A DNA stretch of 64,000 bases from Streptomyces sp. NBS 14/10 (GCF_002224125.1 NZ_NCSM01000042.1:1-64000); one strand, 5' to 3'. Shown: positions 21,236 to 30,035, counted from the stretch's first letter. The notes: generated from the letters alone by a model not told the origin. Numbers and translations are program-made.

Positions 21236-22060
21236 CTACTCCCCCGCCGCCCGCACCGGGTTGACGAGGCGGCCGATGCCCTCCACCTCCGACATCACCG
21301 TGTCCCCGGGGCTCAGGGCGCGCGGCGGGTCCATGAAGTCGCCGCATCCCGAGGGGGTTCCGGTGAGGATCACATCGCCGGGCCGGAGCGTGAAGAAGCG
21401 GCTGAGGTAGGCGATGAGCGAGCGGACCGAGAAGAGCATGTCGGCGGTGGTGCCGTTCTGCACCTTCTCCCCGTTGACCCACGTCCGTACGGTGAGCGCC
21501 TGCGGATCCTTGATCTCGTCGGCCGTGACGACGACGGGGCCGAGCGGGCAGAAGGTGTCGAGCCCCTTGCCGCGCACCCACTGGCCGTCGTCGGCTTGGA
21601 GGTCGCGGGCCGATACGTCGTTGGCGACGGTGTAGCCGAACACGACGTCGAGCGCCTCGTCCTCGGGGATGTCGCGGGCCTCGGCGCCGATGACGACCGC
21701 GAGTTCGGTCTCCCAGTCGACGCGCCGGGTGACCGCGGCGTCGACGACGATGGCCTCGCCGGTGCCGATGGCACTGGAGGAGAGTTTGGTGAAGAGATAT
21801 GGCGCCTTGGGGCGCGGCCAGCCCATCTCGGTGATGGTGTCGAGGTAGTTGAGGCCGATACCGAAGATCGTGCCGGGCCGGTGGGGCAGTACGGGCACGA
21901 CCTCGTCGGCGGTCAGCGATGCGCCACCGGCCGGGACGGGGGCGCCGGTGATGATGTCCTCCAGGCGGAGGTGGCCGGGGGCGAGCCGCCATGTGTCGCC
22001 GGGGCCTTCGGCGATGGCGAGCGTTCGACGGCCGTCGTGGACGACGGTACTCAGACGCAT
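21236..22060 (-). CDS. Fumarylacetoacetate hydrolase (FAH) family protein
   Basis: 274 aa from ATG 22060; GGGAGGG sits about 7 nt upstream, better than the in-frame ATG at 22081. FAH core: IFGIGLNYLDT, KLSSSAIGTGEAIV, the metal-binding WETELAVVIG (Glu pair), GYTVANDVSARDLQ, GKGLDTFCPLGP and ILTGTPSGCGDF. In sugar-acid clusters such proteins hydrolyse 2,4-diketo-3-deoxy acids or act as hydratase/decarboxylases on keto-deoxy acids. Between the MFS gene and the galactarate dehydratase, an intermediate of aldarate or deoxy-sugar acid breakdown is the likely substrate. Confidence 0.85.
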   Translation of the reverse strand: MRLSTVVHDGRRTLAIAEGPGDTWRLAPGHLRLEDIITGAPVPAGGASLTADEVVPVLPHRPGTIFGIGLNYLDTITEMGWPRPKAPYLFTKLSSSAIGTGEAIVVDAAVTRRVDWETELAVVIGAEARDIPEDEALDVVFGYTVANDVSARDLQADDGQWVRGKGLDTFCPLGPVVVTADEIKDPQALTVRTWVNGEKVQNGTTADMLFSVRSLIAYLSRFFTLRPGDVILTGTPSGCGDFMDPPRALSPGDTVMSEVEGIGRLVNPVRAAGE

Positions 22061-22077
22061 GGGTGGACCCTCCCGGA

Positions 22078-23487
22078 TCAATTCTTCAGCTGGGGTGCGG
22101 GGACTTGCTGTGCGGCCTTTGCGGATTCCTTTGTCCGGGAGAGGCCAGGGTCCTCGTCCTCCTTTTCACGGATGAGAAAGGAGGCGAGTGCGGCGAGGAG
22201 GGAGAATACGGCGAGGCCGATCAGGCCCCACTGCGTACTCCCCGTCTGCTCTTTGACGACCCCGAATCCGTAGGGCGCGACAAACCCGCCGAGATTCGCT
22301 ATCGAGTTGATGACGGCGATGGCGACGCCGATCACCATCGGGTGGACGGTGCGCTGGACGATGGGCCAGAAGATCGGGCTGATGCTCTTGAATCCCATGG
22401 CGGCGATGGTGAGCATCGCCAGGGCGAGCCAGGGTGAGGCGACGGCAGCGAGGTAGGAGCCGACGGCCGCGGCGACGAGGGCTCCGATGAGCAGCGGCTT
22501 ACGTCGGTCGGTGCGGTCCCCGATCCGGGCGAGCAGGAACATGGCGACCATGGCGAAGACCCATGGCACGGAGGAGAGCAGGCCCACAGTGACGTCGTTG
22601 GTGCCCTTGATCTCCCGGACGATCGACGGCAGCCAGAAGGTGTTGGCGTAGATCGACATCTGGACCGAGAAGTAGACGAAGACGAACAGCAGGATCTTCG
22701 GGTCGCGCAGCACGGACCAGAAAGTCGGGCGGTCATCGCCGTGCCGGTTCATGTACTCCGCGTCCTCCGCGTCGATGGCGGCGGTGAGCTCGCGCTTCTC
22801 GTCGGCGGTGAGCCAGCGCGCGTCCTCGATCCGGGAGTCGAGACGGAAGAAGGCGAAGACGCCGATGGCGACCGACATGGCCCCCTCAACCAGGAACATC
22901 CACTGCCAGCCCCGGAGTCCGAGGGTGCCGTCCATCCCCAGCAGCGGACCCGACAGGGGACCGGAGAGGGAGAACGCCACGAGCGCGCCGACGGCGTACC
23001 GGGCGTTGGCCCGGCCCCGGTAGGCGTTGGGCAGCCATGTCGCCAGGTAGTACAGAACGGCGGGTACGAAACCGGCTTCGGCCATTCCGAGAAGGAACCG
23101 CAGAACGTAGAAGCTGGTGGGCCCTTGGGCGAAGAGCATGCACGCCGAGACGATGCCCCAGCTGACGCAGATTCTGGACAACCACATTTTGGGACCGAAT
23201 CGCTTCATCAGCAGATTGCTCGGCACTTCGAAGATGAAGTAGGCGATGAAGAAGAGTCCCGCTCCGAGTCCGTAGGCGGTAGCGCCTATGCCGAGATCGG
23301 CTTCGAGATGGCTTTCCGCGTAGCCGATATTGGAGCGGTTGAGCTGATTGCACATCATCATGATGGCGAACAGCGGAATGACTCTGCGCATGATCTTGGC
23401 GACGGCACTGGAGAGGGGCGTCGCTTTCGGGGGCTGCGACGGGGATGCGGGGCTGTGGGAATCGGTGCTGCCGGTCAGGGATGTCAT
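22078..23487 (-). CDS. MFS transporter, anion:cation symporter (ACS) type
   Basis: 469 aa with about 12 hydrophobic segments. N-terminal signature typical of the ACS family (RRVIPLFAIMMMCNQLNRSNIGYAESHLEADLGI, then FEVPSNLLMKRFGPKMWLSRI). Members carry hexuronates, aldarates and aromatic acids with protons. It is the promoter-proximal gene of the leftward set with FAH and galactarate/talarate dehydratase (17 bp gap to FAH), so aldarate uptake is the natural assignment. Its promoter holds the repeated TCCCA-N5-TGGGA operator. Confidence 0.9.
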   Translation of the reverse strand: MTSLTGSTDSHSPASPSQPPKATPLSSAVAKIMRRVIPLFAIMMMCNQLNRSNIGYAESHLEADLGIGATAYGLGAGLFFIAYFIFEVPSNLLMKRFGPKMWLSRICVSWGIVSACMLFAQGPTSFYVLRFLLGMAEAGFVPAVLYYLATWLPNAYRGRANARYAVGALVAFSLSGPLSGPLLGMDGTLGLRGWQWMFLVEGAMSVAIGVFAFFRLDSRIEDARWLTADEKRELTAAIDAEDAEYMNRHGDDRPTFWSVLRDPKILLFVFVYFSVQMSIYANTFWLPSIVREIKGTNDVTVGLLSSVPWVFAMVAMFLLARIGDRTDRRKPLLIGALVAAAVGSYLAAVASPWLALAMLTIAAMGFKSISPIFWPIVQRTVHPMVIGVAIAVINSIANLGGFVAPYGFGVVKEQTGSTQWGLIGLAVFSLLAALASFLIREKEDEDPGLSRTKESAKAAQQVPAPQLKN

Positions 23488-23545
23488 GGTGCAGCCGTCT
23501 CTTCCGTCGTCATTGACAGGAGCCAGCCGAACACCCCCTATCGAG

Positions 23546-23560
23546 TCCCAGTGGATGGGA
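23546..23560. promoter_or_regulatory. Operator TCCCA-N5-TGGGA, copy 1
   Basis: TCCCAGTGGATGGGA, 59 bp upstream of the ACS transporter start. Same motif as at 23626-23642 (80 bp away) and 27648-27664. Probably a repressor site shared by the sugar-acid genes. Confidence 0.65.
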
Positions 23561-23625
23561 TGACGTGTCGACTAGCGGGACATACCGTAGGTTCGCCCCA
23601 GGGTGACGTCAAGGATGACATCAGA

Positions 23626-23662
23626 TTCCCACTAGATGGGAACTAGTTTCTTCTACTGGGAA
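23626..23662. promoter_or_regulatory. Operator TTCCCA-N5-TGGGAA, copy 2, plus downstream half-site
   Basis: TTCCCACTAGATGGGAA at 23626-23642, with a second TGGGAA at 23657-23662, exactly 20 bp (two helical turns) further. It lies in the divergent promoter between the ACS transporter and the RraA-like gene. Confidence 0.7.
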
Positions 23663-23765
23663 TCTTGGGTGCTGCGGTGTTAGCGTTCCGACACACCAAT
23701 CGCGATCGCGTGGCCGCTCCCATCCGACGGACGTACGCGCCACAGCGGTCAGAAAGGACGATCAG

Positions 23766-24578
23766 GTGTCCCCAGACGCATCGGCGCCCTTGGACGGCGC
23801 CGTCTTCGACCAACTCGGCCAGGTGAGCACCGCGACCCTCGCCACCCAGCTGTACAAACGCGGGATACGGCAGCCGTTCCTTGTGGGCCTCTCCCCCGTC
23901 GGCGGGGGTTTCGACGGGTTCGTGGGCGAGGCGTTCACCATGCGCTTCATCCCGTCCCGCGAGGACACCGACCCGGTGGGTGACCCCTACCGGACCGGAA
24001 ACGTCCTTCAATGGGAGGCGGTGGAGAGCCTGGGCCCTCGCCAGGTGATGGTCGTCGACAGCCGGAACGACACATCGGCGGCGTCGGCCGGCGACATGCT
24101 CGTGACGCGGGCCATGAAGCGCGGCGCCGCCGGCTTCGTCACCGACGGCGCCTTCCGTGACGGCGCCGCGATCGCCGAACTCGGCTTCCCGGCCTATGCG
24201 CGTGCCACCACGGCCACCACCCGGCCCGCGGCGTTCCACGTCGCCGACCTCAACGTGCCCATCGCCTGCGCGGGGGTCGCGGTCTACCCGGGAGACGTCC
24301 TCGTGGGCGACCGCGACGGGGTCATCGTCGTGCCGCGGTCCCTCGCCGCGGAGATCGCCGAGCCCTCCGTCGAGCAGGAGCGGCTGGAGGGGTGGCTCCA
24401 GCAGCGGGTGCGGGACGGGCAGCCACTGTGGGGCACCTACCCGCCCAGCCCCGAGACCTTGAAGGAATACGAGGAGTGGAAGTCCGCCCACCAAGAACAC
24501 CAAGGACACCAAGAACGTCAGGAAAACCCGGAACACCAGGCACACCCGGAACACCAGACCCAGGAGGCCCGCGCATGA
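23766..24578 (+). CDS. RraA / HMG-aldolase family protein with repetitive C-terminal tail
   Basis: 270 aa from GTG 23766 (AAAGGA upstream). The core carries the class II pyruvate-aldolase signature of the RraA-like family: GDMLVTRAMKRGAAGFVTDGAFRDG, with the Arg-Asp pair that binds pyruvate and metal, then YPGDVLVGDRDGVIVVP. Such enzymes cleave 4-hydroxy-2-oxo acids to pyruvate plus a carbonyl compound. Here the substrate may be the keto-deoxy acid from the neighbouring dehydratases. The last 35 residues are a low-complexity E/H/Q repeat built from 9-bp-like units (24488-24562) and are unlikely to be catalytic. ATGA overlap with the next gene. Confidence 0.85.
   Translation: MSPDASAPLDGAVFDQLGQVSTATLATQLYKRGIRQPFLVGLSPVGGGFDGFVGEAFTMRFIPSREDTDPVGDPYRTGNVLQWEAVESLGPRQVMVVDSRNDTSAASAGDMLVTRAMKRGAAGFVTDGAFRDGAAIAELGFPAYARATTATTRPAAFHVADLNVPIACAGVAVYPGDVLVGDRDGVIVVPRSLAAEIAEPSVEQERLEGWLQQRVRDGQPLWGTYPPSPETLKEYEEWKSAHQEHQGHQERQENPEHQAHPEHQTQEARA
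24488..24562. repeat. CACCAAGAA-type repeats encoding an EHQ-rich tail
   Basis: About eight degenerate 9-bp units (CACCAAGAA / CACCCGGAA / CACCAGGCA) form the 3' end of the RraA-like gene and encode repeating H-Q-E. The strand asymmetry (A/C-rich) is unlike the flanking DNA. Confidence 0.75.
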
Positions 24579-25084
24579 GCCGGTTCGCCGATCTTCCCCC
24601 GGCCGTACAACGCGCCCGGATGGAGTCCACGATCCGTACGTACTTCGACGGCTGCAACGAGGCTGACGTGGCCAAGATGGCCGCCCAGTTCACCCCCGAC
24701 GCGGTCCACTACTTCCCGCCCGGCCTGGAAGGGCCGTGGGTCGGCAATACGACGATCGCCGAGAACTGGCGCCGGCTCGTCCTCACCATCGGCTCCGCCT
24801 GGTCCATCGAACGCCTCGTCATCGAGCCCGAGACCTTCCAGGCCGTCATCGAGTGGACGCACTGGAAGACCAGGCCCGGCGGTTACCTCCGGGGGGACGA
24901 GTGGTACCGCTTCGACCCCGACACGGGCTTGATCACCGAGATCCGCGCCTTCTACGCCTCGGCGTCCGACGGGCGTTCCGAGATGACGCTGGACGGCTAC
25001 GACTACGCCGCGGGCGGCCATCAGATGGAGCCGCCCGTGAAGCGCCCCCATCCCGATGCCGAATACGCCGCCACCGAACACTGA
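24575..25084 (+). CDS. SnoaL-like / NTF2-fold protein in sugar-acid operon
   Basis: 169 aa from ATG 24575 overlapping the previous stop by ATGA. The pattern IRTYFDGCNEADVAKMAAQFTPDAVHYFPPGLEGPWVG, with later W-x-H and YRFDPDTGLITEIRAFYA strands, is typical of the NTF2/SnoaL cone fold. These proteins act as isomerases, cyclases, dehydratases or polyketide-tailoring enzymes. A role in catabolism is not established; translational coupling to an aldolase-like gene and a dehydrogenase suggests a step on a keto-deoxy or lactone intermediate. I cannot assign a reaction. Confidence 0.75.
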   Translation: MSRFADLPPAVQRARMESTIRTYFDGCNEADVAKMAAQFTPDAVHYFPPGLEGPWVGNTTIAENWRRLVLTIGSAWSIERLVIEPETFQAVIEWTHWKTRPGGYLRGDEWYRFDPDTGLITEIRAFYASASDGRSEMTLDGYDYAAGGHQMEPPVKRPHPDAEYAATEH

Positions 25085-25112
25085 CCGCACCACACCAGGC
25101 CAGGGACATCCC

Positions 25113-26624
25113 GTGAACGTCATACAGAGCATTGACCCGAGCACCGGCCGCGCCGTCGACGACGTCGCGACCGCGACCACCCCCAAGGAGCTCGACGCCG
25201 TCGTCGAACGCGCCACCGCCGCGTCCGTTCCGTACGAGGCCGGTGGACGTCCGCTGCGCGCCGCGGTCCTGCGGGCCGTCGCCGACGGGCTGGAGGCCCG
25301 GCGGCCGGAGATCGTCGCCCTCGGGATGCGGGAGACCGCGCTGCCCGAGGCGCGTCTTGGCGGCGAGCTGACCCGCACCGTCTACCAGGCCCGTCTGTTC
25401 GCCGAGGTCGTCGAGGACGGCGGCCTCCTGGAGGCGACGATCGACCACGCGGGCGAGACGCCGATGGGCGCGGGGCCCGATCTGCGCCGCATGCTGGTAC
25501 CGCTCGGGCCGGTCGCGATCTTCGGGGCGAGCAACTTCCCCCTGGCGTTCTCCGTACCGGGCGGGGACACGGTGTCGGCGCTGGCCGCCGGGTGTCCCGT
25601 CGTGCTCAAGGCCCACGACTCCCACCCGGCCCTGTCGCGGCTGGTCTTCGAGACGATGGTCTCGGCCGTCGCGGCGGTCGGCGCTCCGGACGGGCTGCTG
25701 GGGCTGGTGTTCGGCCGGAAGGCCGGCACCGCCCTGGTCGCCCATCCGGACATCAGGGCCGTGGGGTTCACCGGCTCCCTCACGGGCGGCCGGGCGCTGC
25801 TCGACATCATCAACGCGCGCCCGGATCCGATCCCGTTCTACGGTGAGCTGGCCGGTCTGAACCCGGTGGTCGTCACCGAGGGCGCGGCGCGGGCCCGGCC
25901 GGCCGAGATCGCGGCGGGCCTCGTCGGCTCGGTGACGGGTTCGGCCGGGCAACTGTGCACCAAGCCCGGCCTTGTCCTCGTCCCGGCCGGGGAAGCGGGT
26001 AACGCCCTGGTCGCCGAGGCCGCCCGGCTCATCGACCAGGCGTCGGCCGCCACTTTGCTCAACTCCCGTATCGCCACCGCGTACGAGGCCGGCACGGAGG
26101 AGTTGCGCCACCGTGCCGGCGGGATGGCGGCCGCCGAGGGTAGCGCCCCGTCCGGGTCCGGGTTCTCGGTGACGCCGCGGCTGTTCGAGATCGACTCCGA
26201 AACGCTCGGGGACGAGCCCGTCGGCGAGTGCTTCGGCCCGGCCGCCGTCGTGGTCCGCTATGCACCCGGCGACGCGGAGGCCGTTCTGCGGGCGCTGCCC
26301 GCATCGCTGACAGGGACCATTCACGCCGAGGCCGATGAGACGGAGACGGTGCGCCGTCTCACCGACGTGCTGCGGCCCCTGGCCGGCCGTCTGCTCTACA
26401 ACGGCTTCCCCACCGGCGTCCTGGTCTCCTGGGCGCAGCACCACGGCGGCCCCTGGCCGTCGACGAACAGCCTGCACACCTCGGTGGGTCCGTACGCGGT
26501 GCGGCGCTTTCTGCGCCCTGTCACCTGGCAGAACGCGCCGCAGGAGGTGCTTCCCGAAGAGCTGCGGGACGGCTACTCCGGGATTCCCCGGCGCATCGAC
26601 GGGCGGCTCACCGTGCCGGACTGA
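25113..26624 (+). CDS. NADP-type aldehyde dehydrogenase, alpha-ketoglutaric semialdehyde dehydrogenase-like
   Basis: 503 aa from GTG 25113 with AGGGAC upstream; the frame is open back to 25056 over the preceding gene. Shorter signatures of the KGSADH branch are visible: PLGPVAIFGASNFPLAFSV, catalytic Glu in FYGELAGLNP, catalytic Cys in GSAGQLCTKPGLV, and GECFGPAAVVVRY. It would oxidise 2,5-dioxopentanoate to 2-oxoglutarate, the last step of the oxidative pentose and hexarate pathways. The KDG dehydratase/decarboxylase that normally precedes it is not in this window. Its 3' end overlaps the convergent mutarotase gene by 17 bp. Confidence 0.9.
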   Translation: MNVIQSIDPSTGRAVDDVATATTPKELDAVVERATAASVPYEAGGRPLRAAVLRAVADGLEARRPEIVALGMRETALPEARLGGELTRTVYQARLFAEVVEDGGLLEATIDHAGETPMGAGPDLRRMLVPLGPVAIFGASNFPLAFSVPGGDTVSALAAGCPVVLKAHDSHPALSRLVFETMVSAVAAVGAPDGLLGLVFGRKAGTALVAHPDIRAVGFTGSLTGGRALLDIINARPDPIPFYGELAGLNPVVVTEGAARARPAEIAAGLVGSVTGSAGQLCTKPGLVLVPAGEAGNALVAEAARLIDQASAATLLNSRIATAYEAGTEELRHRAGGMAAAEGSAPSGSGFSVTPRLFEIDSETLGDEPVGECFGPAAVVVRYAPGDAEAVLRALPASLTGTIHAEADETETVRRLTDVLRPLAGRLLYNGFPTGVLVSWAQHHGGPWPSTNSLHTSVGPYAVRRFLRPVTWQNAPQEVLPEELRDGYSGIPRRIDGRLTVPD

Positions 26625-27558
26625 TCTCGACGCCGAGGCCGAACGTCCGTGACCGGCCCGCGGCGAGGTGGAACTGGCCGGGTTTCGCCGCGTATTCGCC
26701 ATACTCACGGTGCTCACCGTACTCACGCTGCTCGCCATACTCACGGTGCTCGCCGTACTCGCTGTCGGATCCGATCGGGGAGGGCAGGCCGTACCACGGC
26801 TCGATGCACAGCAGATCGGCCTCGGGCGGCGACCACAGGGCCAGCTGCCGGAATCCGTGCCAGCTCAGGGCCACCCTGGGCGAGCCGGGGGCGCTGTAGG
26901 CGAGGCTCGAGCTGTTGAGCGCTTCGAGGATCACGGCGCCATCGGTGAACAGGGCCCCGTCCAGGCGGAGTGTCCGATCGCGCACCGGCGTGGGGTGCCG
27001 CTCGGGGAGCAGCAGCACGTCCTCGACCCGTCGTACGGGCGCGGGTTCCGGCCGTTCGAAGAGCACCGTATGGCCACGCTTGCCGGCAGCGCCGGGCAGT
27101 GGCCAGCGGAAGCCCGGATGGACGCCCAGTGACGCCGACAGCGTCCCTGGGCCCGGGTTGTGCACGGCGTACGACACCGTGAGACGGCTGCCCTCGACCG
27201 TGTAGCCGACCGTGAGGTGGAAGGGGAACGGGAAGAGCCGGCGAGATGCCACGTCGTCCCTCAGCGTGAGGACGGCGGAGGTGGCGTCGTGGCGCTCGAC
27301 CGTGAACCGCCGGTCGCGGGCGAATCCGTGCTTGGGCATGGCGTAGTACGTGCCGTCGTGCCGCAGCCGGTCGCCGTTCATCCGGCCGATGACGGGGAAG
27401 AGCAGCGGCGCGTGCCAGGGCCAGGCCCGTTCGGCCTGCCAGAGCAGTTCCGTTGCCTCACCCTGCCCCTCCGCGCGGTATTGCAGCGAGCACAACTCGG
27501 CGCCCTGCTCGTCGATCTCGGCTGCCACCCGACCGGTGCCGATGCGAATCCGTGACAT
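26608..27558 (-). CDS. Aldose 1-epimerase family protein
   Basis: 316 aa from ATG 27558, with GGGAG upstream; the ORF extends to 27588. Galactose-mutarotase fold signatures: LLWQAERAWPWHAPLLFPVIGRM, the catalytic His in MPKHGFARDRRF, SLGVHPGFRWPL, and Glu in LLCIEPWYGLPSP. It equilibrates sugar anomers before oxidation by the SDR or uptake. The gene opposes the KGSADH gene and diverges from the sugar porter, sharing the TTCCCA-N5-TGGGA operator region. Residues near 270-295 are an inserted EYGEHR repeat from four 18-bp units. Confidence 0.88.
   Translation of the reverse strand: MSRIRIGTGRVAAEIDEQGAELCSLQYRAEGQGEATELLWQAERAWPWHAPLLFPVIGRMNGDRLRHDGTYYAMPKHGFARDRRFTVERHDATSAVLTLRDDVASRRLFPFPFHLTVGYTVEGSRLTVSYAVHNPGPGTLSASLGVHPGFRWPLPGAAGKRGHTVLFERPEPAPVRRVEDVLLLPERHPTPVRDRTLRLDGALFTDGAVILEALNSSSLAYSAPGSPRVALSWHGFRQLALWSPPEADLLCIEPWYGLPSPIGSDSEYGEHREYGEQREYGEHREYGEYAAKPGQFHLAAGRSRTFGLGVEISPAR
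26698..26765. repeat. 18-bp tandem repeat inside the mutarotase gene
   Basis: Nearly four copies of a unit like CCATACTCACGGTGCTCG. It encodes E-Y-G-E-H/Q-R on the minus strand. It is inserted near the C-terminus after the catalytic Glu, and the frame is kept. Confidence 0.85.
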
Positions 27559-27627
27559 CTGTAGCTCCCTACGACATGAACCGGCCATTGCGGCCGGAGA
27601 CGTCCTGCCTTACCTTCAACACACTAC

Positions 27628-27664
27628 TTCCCACTGAATGACGCCTATTCCCAATTGTTGGGAC
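27628..27664. promoter_or_regulatory. Operator TTCCCA-N5-TGGGA, copy 3, plus half-site
   Basis: TTCCCAATTGTTGGGA at 27648-27663, and a second TTCCCA at 27628-27633, 20 bp upstream. Same motif and spacing as at 23626-23662. It lies between the mutarotase and sugar-porter starts, so the two promoter regions probably answer to one regulator. Confidence 0.7.
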
Positions 27665-27693
27665 GATAGGGTGGGCGTCGCAAGGAGGCGACC

Positions 27694-29142
27694 ATGACGA
27701 ACTCAGTCAGCGCCGCTGCCAGAGCCGCAGACCAGCCGACGAACGAAGCGGGAGCACCGCACCCGCGCTCCCCGCGCCCGGCGGTGATCTACTTCTTCGG
27801 CGCCCTCGGCGGCATTCTGTTCGGCTACGAAACAGGCGTCATCGCGGGCGCCCTGACCTTCATCCAGAAGACACCGGGCTTCCCCGCCAGTGCGGTCACC
27901 ACGGGGCTGATCGTCGGTGGCATCGCGGGCGGCGCCGTGTTCGGTGCCCTTGTCGCCGGGCGGCTCGCCGACCGCTTCGGCCGCCGACCCGTGATCTTCG
28001 TGATCGGCCTGATCTACATCATCGGCTCCGTCGCCTGCGCGGTGGCCCAGAACAACGCCTGGCTCATCACCGCCCGGATCTTCCTGGGGCTCGCGGTGGG
28101 CGGCTCTTCCTCCCTGGTGCCGGTCTATCTGTCGGAGATGGCGCCGGCCCGCACCCGGGGCCGGCTCGCCGGGCTGAACCAGCTGATGATCGTGACCGGG
28201 CTGCTGCTCGGCTATCTCACCAACCTCGCCCTGTCCGGCAGCGGTGACTGGCGGACGATGCTGGCCACGGGAGCCGTCCCGGCCGTCGTCCTGATCGCGG
28301 GGCTGAAGCTGCTGCCGGAGAGCCCCCGCTGGCTGATCCTCCACGGCCGCGAAGAGGAAGCCCGGGCGCTGCTCGCCGGCACCCGCTCGGCCGAGGAGGC
28401 GGACCGCGATATCGCGGCCATCCGCGAGGTGACCACGCACACCCCGCACCGCCGCGAGCTGCTGGCCGGCTGGATCCGGCCGGCGATGATCATCGGCATC
28501 GGCATTCCGATCCTGACCCAGTACACCGGGCTCAACATCGTCACCTACTACGCTCCCACGATCTTCGAGAGCCTTGGCCTGCCGCATGAGAACGCCCTCT
28601 ACTTCACGATCATCCTGGGCACCGTGAAGGTCCTCTCCGTCATGGTCGGCCTTCAGCTGATCGACCGGCTCGGCCGCCGGTTCCTGTTCCTCGCCGGAAG
28701 CGCGGCGATGGCCGTGAGCATGAGCTGGATGGCGTACGAGGCCTCGCGCGGCGACGCCATGAGTCCGGGCGCCATGCTCACCGCGATGAGCATCATGTTC
28801 GTCAGCTACTCCCTGACGTGGGGGCCGGTGAACTGGGTGGTCCTCGGCGAGATCTTCCCGCTGCGGGTCCGGGGCGCGGCGATGGGTGTCGCCGGCATGG
28901 TCACCTGGCTGGCCACCCTCGGCATCACCTTCGGCTTCCCCATCATGCGTGACGCCTGGGGCCTGACCAACACCATGCTCTTCTTCGTCGGGGGCAACGT
29001 CCTCGGCCTCCTCTTCTGCAAGTTCTTCGTGCATGAGACCCGGGGCCGCACCCTGGAGGAGATCGAGGAAGACTTGCGCGAGCGGTACGACCGCAAGCAG
29101 CAGGACAAGAGCGCTCAGAGCGAGATCGGAAGCACCTCATGA
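27694..29142 (+). CDS. MFS sugar:proton symporter (sugar porter family)
   Basis: 482 aa, 12 predicted membrane helices. Sugar-porter signatures: GGILFGYETGVIAGAL, DRFGRRPVIF, PVYLSEMAPARTRGRL, PESPRWLILHGREEEA, YAPTIFESLGL, and a final ETRGRTLEEIEEDL. ATG 27694 is preceded by AAGGAGG. Relatives carry xylose, arabinose, galactose or inositol. It heads an operon with an SDR and a sugar-acid dehydratase (ATGA overlaps), so the sugar is likely oxidised directly after entry. Confidence 0.93.
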   Translation: MTNSVSAAARAADQPTNEAGAPHPRSPRPAVIYFFGALGGILFGYETGVIAGALTFIQKTPGFPASAVTTGLIVGGIAGGAVFGALVAGRLADRFGRRPVIFVIGLIYIIGSVACAVAQNNAWLITARIFLGLAVGGSSSLVPVYLSEMAPARTRGRLAGLNQLMIVTGLLLGYLTNLALSGSGDWRTMLATGAVPAVVLIAGLKLLPESPRWLILHGREEEARALLAGTRSAEEADRDIAAIREVTTHTPHRRELLAGWIRPAMIIGIGIPILTQYTGLNIVTYYAPTIFESLGLPHENALYFTIILGTVKVLSVMVGLQLIDRLGRRFLFLAGSAAMAVSMSWMAYEASRGDAMSPGAMLTAMSIMFVSYSLTWGPVNWVVLGEIFPLRVRGAAMGVAGMVTWLATLGITFGFPIMRDAWGLTNTMLFFVGGNVLGLLFCKFFVHETRGRTLEEIEEDLRERYDRKQQDKSAQSEIGSTS

Positions 29143-30035
29143 ACCACCCCCTCGATTTCGAGGCCGGGCACAGCGGCGGCCCGCCCCGCGGATACGGCCT
29201 GCTGCGCGGGCGGACGGCACTGGTCACGGGGGGCGCCCGCAACATCGGGCGGGGCATCGCCCTGCGCTTCGCCGCCGAAGGCGCACGGGTCGTGGTCGCG
29301 GACACCGCGGCCGACGCGGCGGACGCCACGGTGGAACACATCCGCGCGAGTGGCGGAAACGCCCTCGCCGTCGTCACCGACCTGTGTACGGCAGCCGGCG
29401 CCGAAGAGGCGTTCACCGCCGCCGAGAGCCACTTCGGCCTCGTCGACACCCTCGTGAACAACGCCTACGCACGCGTGGACGCGCGCGCCTTCGGCCCCTT
29501 CCTGCGGCTCACCGGGGAGGTGTGGGACGAGTTCCACCGGGTCAATCTGGGGCTGCTGTTCCACCCCACCCACCGCATGGCCAGGGCGCTCGCCGACGCG
29601 GAAAAGCCCGGCACCGTGGTCAACATCAGCTCCCACGCCGCCGCCCGCGCGCACCGCAACCACATCCCCTACGACACGGTCAAGGGCGGTGTGGACTCCT
29701 TCACCCGGGCCGTCGCCGTCGATCTCGCCCCGTGGAACATCCGGGTCAACGCGCTGCGCCCCGGCTCCGTCGAGGTCGACACCAGCGACCCCGACCCGCA
29801 GGCCCGCCACTTCCGGGCCGCGCAGATCCCCCTGAACCGCGAGGGAACCCCCGACGACATCGCCACCAGCGCGGTCTATCTGGCCTCCGAGCTGTCGCAG
29901 TGGGTCACCGGGCAGGTGTTCAACGTCGACGGCGGCATGGCGGCACAGGCCCGTCCGCCGCAGACCGAGAACGGCCCGGTGTGGACACCTCGGAACATCG
30001 ACGACTACGACGCCACCCTGGAAAGGCGGGCATGA
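29139..30035 (+). CDS. Short-chain dehydrogenase, probable sugar 1-dehydrogenase
   Basis: 298 aa; ATG 29139 overlaps the transporter stop (ATGA). Classical SDR: TGGARNIGRGIA cofactor loop, Asp after beta-2 (VVADTAAD) favouring NAD, NNAYA in place of the usual NNAG, catalytic Ser in NISSHAA, and Tyr/Lys in YDTVK. Downstream is an enolase-superfamily dehydratase. In the L-fucose, L-rhamnose and galactose non-phosphorylative pathways an SDR makes the lactone just before such a dehydratase, so sugar oxidation at C1 is inferred. The N-terminal 25 residues are an extension of unknown role. Confidence 0.88.
   Translation: MNHPLDFEAGHSGGPPRGYGLLRGRTALVTGGARNIGRGIALRFAAEGARVVVADTAADAADATVEHIRASGGNALAVVTDLCTAAGAEEAFTAAESHFGLVDTLVNNAYARVDARAFGPFLRLTGEVWDEFHRVNLGLLFHPTHRMARALADAEKPGTVVNISSHAAARAHRNHIPYDTVKGGVDSFTRAVAVDLAPWNIRVNALRPGSVEVDTSDPDPQARHFRAAQIPLNREGTPDDIATSAVYLASELSQWVTGQVFNVDGGMAAQARPPQTENGPVWTPRNIDDYDATLERRA

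Noticed and set aside
26698..26765. Frameshift or insertion inactivating the mutarotase
   Set aside because: The 18-bp units keep frame, and conserved sequence continues on both sides.
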